Assembly: GCF_035046485.1 (NCBI RefSeq)
Contig: NC_085136.1
Coordinates: 329,308,227-329,372,226, forward strand
Direction of reading: 5' to 3'
Origin: Aedes albopictus
Lineage: Eukaryota; Arthropoda; Insecta; Diptera; Culicidae
DNA: 64,000 nt
Of the stretch, positions 20,579 through 33,334 are shown one piece after another. Each line of letters begins with the position of its first letter. Within the stretch, counting starts at the first letter, position 1. The notes beneath the pieces are model-generated. The model was not told the DNA's origin. It was given only the letters and a program-made list of their open reading frames with translations, and ran no database searches. The position numbers and the translations under genes are program-made.

Positions 20579-20930
20579 TCCTGGAGAAATCTCGCATGAA
20601 ATTCATGTCAGTGTCCCAAAGGAATACCGGCAGTTCTTCCATTCAAAGTTCTTCCGAAAGGAGCTCCTGAAGGAATCCAGGAAAGAGCATCAGGAGGCAT
20701 CCCGGTGGATCGAAGGATTCCTGAGGAATCGCAAAAAGAACAATGGAGGGATCTCTGAGATTCTTCTTGGCATTTTTAGAAGTTTTCTCTGGGATCCTCC
20801 CAGGATTCTCTCTGAGATTTCTTCTGGGACTTTAAGGTATTCCATCCTGGATTTCTCGAGGGGTTGCGGAAATCTCGAAAAAAAAAAAATGTTTCTGAGA
20901 TTCTCCTAAAAGTTTCTTTTGAAATGTCTT
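20579..20930. repeat. Short-repeat field, continued
   Basis: More diverged CCTGGA/GGAATTCC-type units, then a poly(A) run near 20879-20889. Confidence 0.7.
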
Positions 20931-21120
20931 TGTAGTGTCTACCTAAGGAAAGGTAGAAGGTTTGCAATATCTACCTACGTACTACTTTTACCTTTTATGT
21001 CTAGACATTCGCTGGTACATATAAATACCAGTGGTTATTTAACCATATGTCAGAGACTGCACAAGCCTTGGACTTGTCATCATTTTTATTATTCTTCTTT
21101 TGAAGTATATTAAAGTTTAA

Positions 21121-22080
21121 AGATTTTTTTTCTTGGATTACCAGAAGGAATTGTTCCAAGAAAATTCCAGGGAGGATTCCCAACAAAGCTGATGGAGTCC
21201 AGGGGGAATTCTGACTCATTACAAAGCTTAAGCGACTTCACAGGAAATTCCTGGAGTAATTACATAAATAATGCCACAAACAAACTCTTGGATGAATTTC
21301 GTTGTAAACTCCTATCCCAGGAATAAAATATCTGGGCGAATTTCAGAATGGATTTCTGGAGGAAATTCAGAAGGATCTGCAGGAATTACAGAAAAAAATG
21401 CAGGAATGCCTGAAGAAACTCCTGGAGGAATCCAGAAAGGAGGAGTAGTTCTGGATGGAGTTCGTGAAAATAAAACCGGAAGCAGTTTCTAAAAGAATCT
21501 CGAAAGAGTTCATGAAAAAAAATCCTGGAGGATTTGCCGAAGATTTATTTGGAAAAATCCCGGAAGGATATCCGGGGAAAATTTCAGAGGAATCTCAGAC
21601 GGTGTTTCCGAAAGAATCCTGGAAGCAGTTCCTGAGGGAACCCCATAGGAGTTTCTTGAAGGAATCTCGGAAGAAGCTCCCGGAGGAATCCCAGAAGGAA
21701 TCCCGAAAGGAGTTCTCGAAGCAATATAGAAAGTAGTTCTTGGAAGAATCCCGAAAAAAGTTCTTGGAAAAATACCTGGAGAAGTTATTGGAGGATTTCC
21801 GCAAGGAGTTCTCAGTAGAATCCAGGAAAGAGTTTCCAAAGCAATCCCTGAAAAAGTTCCTAAAACGAAACAAGGAATGAGTTCCTAAAAGTATCGCGGG
21901 AGAACTTCATGATTAAGGAGGAATCCGATTCTGAAAGAATCCAGGAAGAAATTCATGGATAAGTCCCCAAAAAGGTTCTCAAAGGGAACCGGAAGGAATT
22001 CCCGTAGAAATCCCGGAAAGAGCTCTTGAAGCAATCCAGGAACGCGTTCCTGCAGTAACAATTTCTTAACCTCAAATCTG
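21121..22080. repeat. Short-repeat field, continued
   Basis: GGAAGGAGTTCCTGGAGGAATCCCG-like units in long succession. Open frames on both strands here are repeat translations. Confidence 0.8.
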
Positions 22081-22254
22081 CCTGTTCAACATGTGTAAAT
22101 TCTTGAATTTTCTGAACAAATTAGCTTGTAATCAGTAGAAAATGCCGAAATTAGCCATTTGCACCAATTTCCAATTTGATTTGATCCTAAATTTCCTAGA
22201 ATGAATTTTAGGGTCATTGAACAGGTAAAACATTAAGTTACGAAACGCTACTGA

Positions 22255-22760
22255 TGTTCCTGAAAGACTCTCGGAAGGAGTTCCTGGAGGAATCCCGAAA
22301 GAAGGGATTGAGGGAATACATGAAGTTTATGAAGAATTTCCGAAAGGATTTCCTGACGAAATCGCAAAAGGAACTCCTGGAGAAATCTCGCATGAAATTC
22401 CTGGACGAGCCCTGAAATGATTTCGGAAGGTATCCCTGCAGAAACTTCGAAAAGAGTTCTTGAAGAAATCCAGGAAAGAACTCCTGGAGGAATTGTGGAG
22501 GTGGAAATTCCTGGAAGGATCCCAGAAGAAACTCTCTGAGAAATCCCAGAAAGAACAATGGAGGGAGCTCATAAGGGAACACCTGAGAATCTTAGGAGGA
22601 ACTTCTTGAGGAATTCCAGAAGATATTGTCTAAAAAATCACGGAAAGATTCTCTTGAGCAATCCCGTGAGGACTTCCTTCAGGAACTCCTGTAGGAATCT
22701 CAGAAGAAATGCTGGAAGAGTCCTGAATAATCCCCTCCCAAAAGTTCTTAGAAACTTGGG
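22255..22760. repeat. Short-repeat field, continued
   Basis: Same motif family as the previous entries, again open in several frames. Confidence 0.8.
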
Positions 22761-22783
22761 AACTTTTTGACTTCCCTTGAACA

Positions 22784-23465
22784 TAGTGTAGCATTGTGCT
22801 TGCTGCATAATATACAAATTCATGCAATGACAAACAAACAAAGCGTTTCAATGGATCACTAGTACTGCCGCTATGGAATGAAAAGATAGCGCCATTGTAA
22901 TCTTGTATGTTTGACATAACTCCACTGCTGTCACAATGTTAATGTCCGTATAGGTGGCGCCTCTGTTTACATGCGCTGAACGCTAGAAGAGTTGGCTTCA
23001 TTGATCCGTTACTAACCGTAGAAGTAGGTACTCAAAGAACACTGAGATTAAGCGAAGAAAGCTAAGCTTCAGTAAGAACGTACACTGAAAAACAAGAGAA
23101 CTCAAATTTGAGTATTTTTAAACCCACTTTTGAGTTCTTATTTGCGTCCCGTTTCATTTGCTCTCTTTATTGTTGTCAAAGAGTGAAGAGCAAAACAACC
23201 CAACTTTGAGAGTTCGATGCGGGAAGCCAAAATTGAGTAGTGAGATAGTACCGAAAGTTGAGTAATTTTAACTGACGGTTGAGTAAAAAGAACTTCGACG
23301 CTAGGTACTTTGGCCGTATACGCCTAAATGCAAACTACCCACCTCAACATCGACTCTATCAACTCAAAATTGGCTTCCCGCACGCAACCTCGAAGTTGGG
23401 TGGAATGAACTCACTTTTGGGTACTTTCGTTTCTCCGTGTAGAGCTATTAAGAAGAAGATGTTCT
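22784..23465 (+). mobile_element. Feilai-like SINE, 5'-truncated and twice interrupted
   Basis: Contains CATAGTGTAGCATTGTGCTT, then ATATACAAATTCATGCAATG, then GTACTCAAAGAACACTGAG, and ends in an AAGAAGAAGATG tail, in the order I recall for Feilai-type SINEs of Aedes. The tRNA-like head is missing. About 22856-23000 is extra sequence relative to that order, and the tail is split by the MITE at 23083-23439. Confidence 0.6.
23083..23439. mobile_element. MITE inserted in the SINE tail, TA target
   Basis: Ends CACTGAAAAACAAGAGAAC and CACGGAGAAACGAAAG (inverted), flanked by TA at 23081-23082 and 23440-23441. The interior is rich in ACTCAA and TTGAGT motifs. Removing it rejoins AACGTAGAGC of the SINE. 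Confidence 0.8.
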
Positions 23466-24199
23466 ACGTAATACTTTTCTTGGATATGATAGTCATTATC
23501 TGGCACCGACTTAGTGACAGTCAAAACATCCTGTTAAAACATCCAATGTTGGATTCATGACCAAAGAGTCATGAAATCACATACAAAATAAAAAAAAATA
23601 TTCCAAATATCATCCAGATGTGCGATGACACTAGTTTTGTTTGTTGTCATATGTCAAATATAGCTAAGATATTGCTTTTTTCACTGAAAATTTTCCTTGC
23701 TTCGCTGAGCAACATAACGTTTCCTTCCAGCGAAGGCTTACGCGATAAAGGAAATCACTGAATTTCACACTAACACAGCAGAAAATCTGTCAACAAGACC
23801 TCAATACACATGCATTTTCAGCGAAAAGCTCTATTTGCGTGACAACAATCCACTCTCATGACTAACGGGCGACCGCCGTCAAATATCAGGATTGCCAACT
23901 GCCCGGCGACTGCTGTCAGCTCTCTTTGTCGCCCAATCTGGCGGTGGGTCTTCGGCGCGGAAACCCAAAGGTGGGAATAAAATTTTGGGGTTTGCGCGCA
24001 ATAACGATATTTTTCTGTTAAAGTACATTTGATTTCGTTGCCGCTCATTACTTGTCGATGCTAGCCATTTCTTTGTAACATATTGATTTATGTCACACGC
24101 ACATTGAAAACAAAGCGAAAACTGCTTGAATGAAGTAAGGGATTTTAATGAATATTAAAAATATCAACCAATATCCCAGTATCAGAAAACTGACTTACT

Positions 24200-24790
24200 C
24201 CTTGTCTACATATCATGATATCAGAACCTAAACGATGGTTATCATGAACAATTATAATCTTTTTCATGACCAGAAGTCATTATAGCGAAATGCGTTTTAT
24301 GCATTTTAAAAGCTGAAATATCATGACCTTTAGTCATTGTATCTTGGCACTAAGTCATGAAAACAAAGCGATCACGGTGGCTATGGTAGAAGAATATTAG
24401 TGGAAAAATCAGTATCGCTAAGTCACCCATCAAATGGAAGCTAAGGGTGTTCCTGCTGGGTGAATTTGATGCTGAGTTCGAAATGTTCTATCGGGGGTTA
24501 TTTTCCATACAAATTTGGGTGAAAATATCCTAAAATGGGTATTCCTCCGAAATTTCGTTCTAAAAAAATAAAAATGGTTCTAGATTTCCCGATAGAACAT
24601 TTCTCTTTAGGTACCAAATGAAAGCAGAGACTCTTAACTTTCATTTCGAGGGTGACTAAGCGATACTATTTTTTTCGATAATATTTTTTGTAACATGCAC
24701 CGTACGCTGAGTCATGAAGTAATGAATCTGATTCCTGTAAAAATGACTGAGTCATAAAATCATGAATCAAAACAATGGACCTTGGGCATT
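24200..24790. repeat. TCATGA-rich repeat family, copy 1
   Basis: Many ATCATGA, GTCATGA and TCATGAAAACAAAGC motifs. The same order recurs at 29650-29872, and fragments lie at 23555-23590 and 25637-25665. This copy is split by the MITE at 24411-24667. Confidence 0.65.
24411..24667. mobile_element. 257 bp MITE
   Basis: Ends AGTATCGCTAAGTCACCC and the complement GGGTGACTAAGCGATACT, with pairing extending about 35-40 bp. It interrupts the TCATGA repeat, whose sequence continues on both sides. Confidence 0.8.
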
Positions 24791-26851
24791 ACGTACGATA
24801 AGTTTTTCTGTTCATCTGTAGAGCCTTTTAATCAGTGCGTCCATTATTTAGGGATATTGTGGTATGGCCTATATTTGGTACTAATCGATTATCCTTTCAC
24901 AATTGAGCTGTGGTGGTTGTTGATTGATAAAGCACTCGATCCCAACTTGGCACAATTCATTTTATAAAGTATGTTACCCTGTTAGTATTACTTTGCCAAA
25001 TTTTCAAGGGCTCTAACAATCCTTCTCCAAATTGGATTTTTCTTATATTGAATAGATGGTACCTACTGGAGCAGTGACCGGTCATCATGCCTGTTATAAC
25101 GCTCAGGTCTTTGTTGTTCAAAATTAGTATGGCCAGGCTCTTGCTGAACTAGGTCCTATAAATCGTTTTGCTTGTCTGGATATATCCGTGGCATTCCAAT
25201 TGGATTCTACCATGGACATTTGGCATGTTTTTAGTTTCGTCCTAAGAGTACACTCAGGAATTACACAGAACAATCTGTTTTTGACACGAGTTCACTACAT
25301 AGTATAAAGTGTCATCAATAAATAATAAAAAAACAACCTGTGATTTAACGAGGCTGTCCCTTAGCAAATCAACAAATAATTTCTTCTCAGCTTTCATAAT
25401 TAATTTCCGCAACGAATCTGCGCTGAATTTTCAGCAGAATTTGTTTCGACAATATTTACGCCGGAGTTTTCTTAAGACATCCACATTATATCTAGTTGCC
25501 CTTAAGAACTTCTGGAAGGTCTCCTTACGGGCCAATAAAAAATCGTAGAAGGTGGTTTGACGCTCGTTAATAACATCTACCAAATTGTACAGTACTGTCT
25601 CATAAAAAATCACATGGAAAAAAATCGTTGTTGCATTCATGATCAAAAAGTCATGAAATCACATACCTTGCAGCTTCATGATGTCATAACTACCGAAGAT
25701 GTTTTCACTCACCTGAAATCGCTTGACGTATTTCACTATAATTCAGTTCAGAAGCTTATTAATACAATGTGATTTTCGGCAAATTTGTAGGGTAGTATTT
25801 GTTTTATAATTATCATCAAGGATGCCATATTTTAACTTTCATATATGTATACAGTAGACCGGGTCAACAAGATCGTTTTTTTTTTGGAACAACGCTTTTT
25901 CGATACCTTATATGGTCCTTAACAACTGTGCAAAATTTGGACGCGATTGGTTGTGTCCCCGCATTCCGCATTGCGTTTGAAATTTGTATGGGATATAGTA
26001 TGGAAAAACATACTTTTTCGCATTTTCCTCGTGAGAGGCTCTAATTTGCCCGGAAATATATAACCAACGGTGTTAAAGTATAGCCCAGGGGATGCTGATA
26101 AACTTTGCCAAAAAGAGTAAAACAATAGAGTAACTCTGAAAAAAGTTATTAATGTTCAAAGTTGGATATCTCCACGGAACTACTGAAAATCATTTTTTCT
26201 GCCAACACTGCTGGTGCTTCGAAGGATCAAATCATCCTTGCTTTATTTTCTGTCATTTCATGGGAATCCAACCTCCATTTTATCAACAAACAGCAGTCAA
26301 GCTAATGGTTTCCAGGTTTTCAGTCGTTCTTAAATTAGATATTTTATTTGATCACATAATTCTTATTATTTTAGGTGAGGAATGGCTCCGAAACTATTTT
26401 GGAGGAGCGGGCTGAAAGTCTCTCTAATAAAGACAAATCAATCAATTATTTTGGAGGAGTACCGTATAGTAACCAGAGCGATCCAGAGTAATCCAGAGGA
26501 ATTCTGAGCAACACTTCGATAACAGAGTTACTCTCGCTGTATCTGTCTTGTCCCTAGTTCTAAAAAAAGGTTTAACTGAATTAAATGCCGTTCTTACCAG
26601 TACCAAAAGGTCTAAGTATGATCATGGTACTGGTGGTTGCTGGACCATATGGCAGATACTGTACAAGCCTTGAACTTGTTGAATCTTTATTTATTTGGAA
26701 TTCCTAACAGATATCACGAAAAATGACTCCTCAACTATAACGGTTCAATCACAAGTTCCATAACGACAAAGACGAGCGGTTTAAGCACATCCCCACTTTT
26801 TGAAGTAGTTTGCATGGTTGGTTTGCTACACTTTTCGAACTGTAACATCAT

Positions 26852-26998
26852 CAGGCTTATTCTGCGCGGCGTGTGAGGTGAGACGAACGGTTTCGTCTCA
26901 CGTGACGTGAGACGACTAATGTAAATCAAATGGGGCGAGTCGACTTTTGTCACCTCATTCGACTCGTCTCACCTCACACGCCGCGCAGAATAAGCCTG
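26852..26998. mobile_element. 147 bp palindromic MITE
   Basis: CAGGCTTATTCTGCGCGGCG followed by TGTGAGGTGAGACGA at the left and the exact complement at the right. Almost the whole element pairs with itself. Confidence 0.85.
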
Positions 26999-27114
26999 CA
27001 TATATGACACCCACCCACCACTTCCAGGTGGATGTTATTTATGAATTGGTCCTTACGGGATGAAACTTCCCGGTATCGACTGATGCGAAATGGTTGTTCA
27101 TTAATTTCAAATTA

Positions 27115-27360
27115 CACTAGTTTACAGCATTTTTGAACTCGGTAAGCTGATGATTGTTTTTGGTGTAGAATCATGCCCTGAGTTCGAAAACGCGAAGGAA
27201 AAAAATTACAGTAGAGCGGAAATTTTTTCGACTTTCCATACAAGGATGATGATTTAAAATCGATTTTTGTTCTATTTTAAAGCAAAGTCGCTCACTTCAC
27301 ACACCTCATTCTCCGTAATCAATGCTCCGATTGAGCTGAATTTTTTACTGCAACTCGCAA
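27115..27360. mobile_element. Partial copy of the CACTA-type element
   Basis: Starts CACTAGTTTACAGC and matches, in reverse, 28567-28811 for about 240 bp (GAACTCGGTAAGCTGATGAT, CGAAAACGCGAAGGAAAAAA). The other terminus was not found, so it is truncated. Confidence 0.7.
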
Positions 27361-28135
27361 ATTATGAAACAAAATGGAATTGTATTGCATCTACACTATT
27401 TTTACGTCATAATAGCTAAAATGACTTGCTCGTGGATTCATCCAAAGAGGTTAGCGAGCTTGCCGCAATGTAAATTAGTCCTGCTTCCCTTCAGCGTCCG
27501 CTTCCTATATGTACTAGATTTTCACTCACAGGTCCTCAACCAACGTGTCACGGGCTTGGTAGTCAAATCTAGCCAAACAGGCACAGTATGTTTTAGTCTT
27601 GGTTTTAGTGTACTATATATTTCACATGGTAACTCTGGTTAACTATCATATCATATCATCATTATCCTGTGGTCAAAACGTTTATCATTGCATTTGGTTT
27701 GTTAGATCAAGAACTTCGATGCGTCTCAAGCCGGGCATTAGAAATATTCGCAACATATTTTCATCTTGAGTAAACTCGAAACACCCCCGATAGTTTTCCA
27801 TGTCCCAAAATGCCTTGCATTATAATTGGTCTGATACATCGCAGGTTCAGTTGAGTTATTCGTAACGTGGCCATCGGTTGCATAAATATGGTTAACAATA
27901 TGGTGCTCCTCCAAAATAGTTCCGAAACTATCCCCCAAGAGCCGATCCTAAAATAATAAGAATTGTGTGATCAAATAAAATATCTAATTGAAGAACGACT
28001 GAAAACCTTAAAACCATTAGCTTGACTGCTGTTTGTTGATAAAATGGAGTTTGGATTTCCATGAAATGACAGAAAATAAAGCAAGGATGAATTGATCCTT
28101 TGAAGCACCAGCAGTGTTGGCAGACAAAATGATTT

Positions 28136-28811
28136 CACTAGTTTACAAAATAAAACGAAAGTCGTGAACTTATGTCATCGATCAAAATTTCTGAAGCATA
28201 ATTTAGCGCTGATTTCGAAACCGACCTTCAAAAAATTTTAAGTAGAACAGTTTTTGAGGTTTAGCTCAATATCGAGATTTACAACTTTTTAAAATATGGA
28301 ATTTACTCAAATTCAAATATCTTGCGTTTTGTTCTACCAATTTTTAATCTTTTTCCATAAATTAAAAGCTGAATATAATACCATTCGATCATCTGAATGC
28401 AGGTTTTGCGTCAGATTGATGAAATTTAAGATATTGGCGAGTTTTATGGACGATCTCCTTAAATTTTTGCAAAATTTACAAAAATATATGAAGAAATGTA
28501 TTTTTTTCAATAAGAAAAAACAATTGAAAAATTCTTTCTCACCGTTTATTTGAGACATCATATGTATGTGAGTTACAGTAAAAAATTCAGCTCAATCGGA
28601 GCATTGACTGCGGAGAATGAGGTATGTGAAGTGAGCAACTTTGCTTAAAAATAGAACAAAAATCGATTTCAAATCGGCAGCCTTGTATGAAAAGTCGAAA
28701 AAAATTCCGCTCTACTGTAATTTTTTTCCTTCGCGTTTTCGAACTCAGGGCATGTTTCTACACCAAAAATGATCATCAGCTTACCGAGTTCAAAAATGCT
28801 GTAAACTAGTG
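28136..28811. mobile_element. CACTA-like non-autonomous element, TTT target duplication
   Basis: 676 bp bounded by inverted CACTAGTTTACA and flanked by TTT on both sides. Removing it rejoins the broken arm of the surrounding foldback element (ATGATTTTCAGTAGTTCC on the intact left arm). CACTA/EnSpm elements begin CACTA and make 2-3 bp duplications. No transposase is present. Confidence 0.75.
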
Positions 28812-29649
28812 TTTTCAGTAGTTCCGTGGAGATATCCAACTTTGAACATTAATAACTTTTTTCAGAGTCACTCTATTACCTTACTCTCTTCGGCAAAGTT
28901 TATCAGCATCCCCTGGGCTATACTTTAACACCGTTGGTTTTATATTTCCGGGAAAGTTTGAGCCTCTCACGAGAAAAATGCAAAAAAGTATGTTTTCCCA
29001 TACTAAATCCCATGCAAATTTCAAACGCAATGCGGAATGCGGGGACACAACCAATCGTGTCCAAATTTTGCACAGTTATTAAGGACCATATTAGGTATCA
29101 AAAAAGCTTTGTTCCGAGCTACTCTGACCAAATCTGGATTTTCCCATACAACGTTGACCCACTCTAGTATACAGCGTATAAGCAGCGGCGTCATGGTCGC
29201 AATTTTTTCCGCAGTCAAGTTCGCAGATTGTGAACAATCCTCGGTACTCACTTTACGTAATTTATGTTTAGTCCCTTACTGTCAGAGCTGTCAGATCAGT
29301 GTAACACGCTAAATAAAATTTACACAAAAGGCAATTTGCACGGAAAAAAAAATACACGGTTATGAATATTTATTGGGTACCGGACTGGTCACCGAAAATT
29401 TGATCGTTTTCTTTGGTACATCGAGGTCTTGAAATTAGTCTATGGTATAAGTGTTTAGCCTGAGTAGCCTGAGTAAGTAATACGAGCGCTCTCACGCCGT
29501 AAAAATGTGAATTAAAATATGGTGTCCTTGATGATAATTGTAGGAAAAATCTCGGGAAAAACACTGCCCTACAAGGTTTATAGTGAAATGAGCCAAACGA
29601 ATGCCGAGTGAGTGAAAACATCTTTGAATTAACTGCATACCATAACTGC

Positions 29650-29872
29650 AAATCATGAAAACATGACCTTAACGATGGATATCATGAACAATTATTCATG
29701 ACCACAAGTCATAATTGCGAAAAGTGTTATGCGCATTCAGAAATAAAATATCATGACGATAAGTCATGAAAACATAGCACTGAGTTATGAAATCATGACT
29801 CTGATTCGTGTACATAATATTCTGAGTCAGAAAATCATGAGTCAAAACAGTGAACTTTGGCGCCGCTGAACG
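29650..29872. repeat. TCATGA-rich repeat family, copy 2
   Basis: GGATATCATGAACAATTATT, then TCATGACCA-AAGTCATAAT, then AAGTCATGAAAACA, in the same order as 24200-24790, but without that copy's inserted MITE. Confidence 0.65.
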
Positions 29873-30229
29873 TTATGCAACGCATGCCTATCCGCCTTTT
29901 TTCATCTCAGTCAAGGCATTCCGTGCGATAGGTCGCAACCTATCCGTTTTTTTCTCCATGCTTATACAAAACCTTTAATGAATGTGGTTTATGGAAGGCA
30001 ATATAATATTGATTATATTACAATGAATGCCTTCAAGACTCGGCAAGCCTCGTTGGATAAATGTACGATTCGTGCTGTAAAAATCATCATTTTGTAACTC
30101 GTTGCATAAATAACTATTATATATTATAAAAAGCTTCCATATCATGTACAACACGTTGTAGAAGAACTGCAATTTCCCTAAAATAAAAAGTTTTTATAAT
30201 TGTCAGTCGAATTATGTTCCCGTCTAGTC

Positions 30230-30530
30230 TACACAGAAAAAAAAATATGTATTTAAAATTCAGCTAGAAATCATGCACATAAAGGGAATGCTAGAGTTAG
30301 TGCATATTTACATGAGATATCATGTAAAATTACGTTACAATCGTGTAAATTTCCGCTAATAGTCACGTAACCGGTTGGAGTCCATGATGGTTTACGCGAT
30401 GGTTGGCGGAAATTTACACGATAGTAATGTAATTTTACATTATATCTCATGTAAATATGCACTAACTCTAGCATTCCCTTTATGTGCATGATTTCTAACT
30501 GAATTTTAATTACATATTTTTTTCTGTGTA
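30230..30530. mobile_element. 301 bp near-perfect hairpin MITE
   Basis: Ends TACACAGAAAAAAAA and complement, with arms of about 125 bp (CATGCACATAAAGGGAATGC and complement). CGTC motifs lie just outside each end. Confidence 0.85.
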
Positions 30531-30682
30531 CGTCTATTTCGGGTACAATCTGAATTTAATTCCCGGAACATCTTCTACATGACACTATGGTACATGGGAT
30601 GGTAAAAAATTATGATTTCATCGAAAAATCGGTCAAATTTTTCGCATTCCAAATCAAATTACATGTTCCAAGTACGATTAGG

Positions 30683-33100
30683 CAGAAAGTTTAAAGTTGA
30701 GTACATCCACAGACAAACAGACGTAACACTTTGATAATTCTCATCGTACACCGATTTAACAGTCTTTTTCAAAATTTGATAGTTGGCCAACTGCCCAACT
30801 GTGGCGCTCGCATAGTTTTTGTTCGAGTTTGACGTTTGCTCACTACCGCCACCTTGTTGGTGGTCGGCCAAACTTAGTCATTTTAGCATTGCACACTGGG
30901 CCAGAAACAGAAATTAGCAAGACAAAACCTCTAGCACATTGGGGTTACGTCCTATCAAGTTGGTGTCTTCGGCAAAGTTGTTGGATTTTAACTGCGCCTC
31001 AAATTGCGCTTGGAATTTAGTTCTTAAAACCGCCGCATAGATGGCGCTGCGGTGCTAACTTTTTTATTTCACATCCTAGAGCTTTAGCGTCTTCGGCAAT
31101 GTTGTAGAACAGGCAAAAATATGAAAAGTTGTCGAAAACACCAAAACTGTAGGTCTTAAAATAACAAAGTTACATTGAATTTTATAAACCTACGACCTAA
31201 ATTTGCGGTTTTTCTGTCATTGTCTTGTTTTTCAGCCTACATGTTGCCATGGCAACAGAAAACAATAATCGCAGTAGTCGAACAAGATCGTACATTTGAA
31301 ATTGTATTTCACTCTTGCCACAATCATGCGTTTTGAGGAATAATACATACATTTGTCTAGGTATTACTAGTAGAAATTCCTGTTTACGCTGTATCACTCA
31401 TATAGACTAAATGAGTGATATAGCGTAATCTGCACCTTCCTGAATTTTTGCCTGAATGAAACGCATGTAGGTGAGTAAATTCACTTCTTGCATCTTTTTA
31501 AACATTCGGGACTAATACAAGACGCTGCCACTCACTTTACGCCCATCGCAAATTCCAGATTGTCGTGCATCCAAATAAGTTTATTTTCAGTATTTGACAA
31601 GTCTAAAGAGGAGCCTAATTTGAGCCCAAACGAATTCATAAAATAAACTGAATCGGATATAAGTTAGCTGAGATATTGTGGTTGGTGCAAAGTGGATGAC
31701 AGCATCGTATATGAGTCCCAACTTTACCTTTGTTTTATTCGTTTTAACGTCAAATCTGAAACAATATCAACTGCAACAGAAAATCTGAAAGATTTTTCAG
31801 ATAAAAGTTTACAGTTTTTGTGCGATTTAAAAATGACAGAATGGCTAAAGGTAGACTTTTTTATTTCACTAACAAAGTATTCGTTCCCTTTTTAAGCATT
31901 TGGCTCTTATTTTCATCCTACAAAAAACACGGGATTTAAGCGTTGTTTGTTTTATTTCTTATCTTTGTATTTTTGTTAGAAGTGAGCACACAAAAAAAAA
32001 CAAACAGAACGGAAGCAAACGGTGCCGTAATCGCTTATTTCAAATAGGATGAATTTGGGAGCGTCAGATTACTTTTGACACTTACACCCTAATTATTATA
32101 TCAAGCGTAATGCGTTTCATGAGCATCTTTTAAAACATTTCACCATCGGGGCAATTGATTTTAATTTTCATATAAGATTCCTCCTACGTCATCGACAGTT
32201 TTATTTTCATAAAAAAACCCGCAATGTTTCGCATGCTAATGCTGCTTACTTCAATCATACTTAATATAATAAATATGTTAGTGGATTAAAATAATATACC
32301 TTTAGTCCGCTATCATGACAACCCACAAAGACCGTGAATAGATAATTTGTTAACTTTAATCTGATAAATCTTTCAGTTTTGCTGTTGATATTGTTTCTGA
32401 TTTGATGTTAAAACGCATGAAACAAAAGTATAAAAGATACTAGAAGTGAATTCACCTACGAAAAATGCGTTTGATTCGGGCAAAATCAGGAAGGTGCACA
32501 TCATTCATATACATTAATACAGGAATTTCTAATAGTAATATGTATATATTATTCCTCAAAACGCATGATTGTTGCAAGAGTGAAATACAAGTTCAAATGT
32601 ACGATCTTGTTCGACTACTGCGATTGTTGTTTTCTGTTGCCATGGCAACATGTAGGCTGAAAAACAAGAGAATGACACAAAACCGAAAATTTAAGATGTT
32701 CGTTTATAAAATTCAATGTAACTTTGTTATTTTAAGAGCTACAGTTTTGGTGTCTTCGACAACTTTTCATATTTTTGCTTGTTCTACAACTTTGCCGAAG
32801 ACGCCAAAGCTCTAGGATGCAAAATAAAAAAGTTAGCACCGCAGCGCCACCTATGCGGCAATTTTACGAACTAAACTATAAGCGCAATTTGAGGCGCAGA
32901 TAAAACCCAACAACTTTGCCGAAGACACCAACTTGATAGGACGTAACCCCAATGTGCTAGAGGTTTTGTCTTGCTAATCTCTGTTCCTGGCCCAGTGTGC
33001 ATTGGGCGAATATGTTTCCGTGACTATGATTTGAATAGAAAAATGTTCGAAGTGTTACGTCTGTTTGTCTGTGGTACATCTATCTCAATTTTAAACTTTC
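30683..33100. mobile_element. 2.4 kb foldback element with ~1 kb arms
   Basis: Left arm 30683-31810 and right arm about 32330-33100 are inverted copies: CACAGACAAACAGACGTAAC near both ends, CTCTAGCACATTGGGGTTAC, GCCGAAGAC-CCAA, TGTTGCCATGGCAACA and a long GCGTTTTGAGGAATAATA block. About 150 bp at 30745-30895 in the left arm is absent from the right. No transposase frame is seen. Confidence 0.8.
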
Positions 33101-33103
33101 TTT

Positions 33104-33334
33104 CACACTTAGTTGAGCTCGGCTAATTTTCATTCTTTTGCCGAGATCCGCACAGCCGAGTGCTCGGCAACCTAAATTTAACTGAAATATCGGCAAAAAA
33201 TCAATTTTGTTCACAGCAGCACCCATGGGTGCTGCTGGCATCAAACTTTAAACGTCAGATGTTTAGCCGAGATTCAGCAAATAAACTTTAACCGAGATTT
33301 GCACAGCCGATCTCGGCATTCTGTTTTAAGTGTG
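33104..33334. mobile_element. MITE with CACACTTA ends
   Basis: CACACTTA at the left, TAAGTGTG at the right. Internal GCCGAGAT and CAGCCGAG blocks occur in inverted pairs. 231 bp, adjacent to the 2.4 kb foldback. Confidence 0.65.

Larger units (their letters stand above)
25851..29169. mobile_element. Large foldback DNA element with later insertions
   Basis: Arms at 25851-26425 and 27901-28135 plus 28812-29169 are inverted copies. Outer ends are CAGTAGACCGGGTCAAC on the left and CTAGAGTGGGTCAAC (complement) on the right, next to TATA on both sides. The right arm is cut in two by the CACTA-type element at 28136-28811. The centre carries a short MITE (26852-26998) and a partial copy of the CACTA element (27115-27360). 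No transposase frame is visible. Confidence 0.75.

Noticed and set aside
32465..32815. 116-codon plus-strand frame
   Set aside because: Falls in the right arm of the 2.4 kb foldback; no domain.
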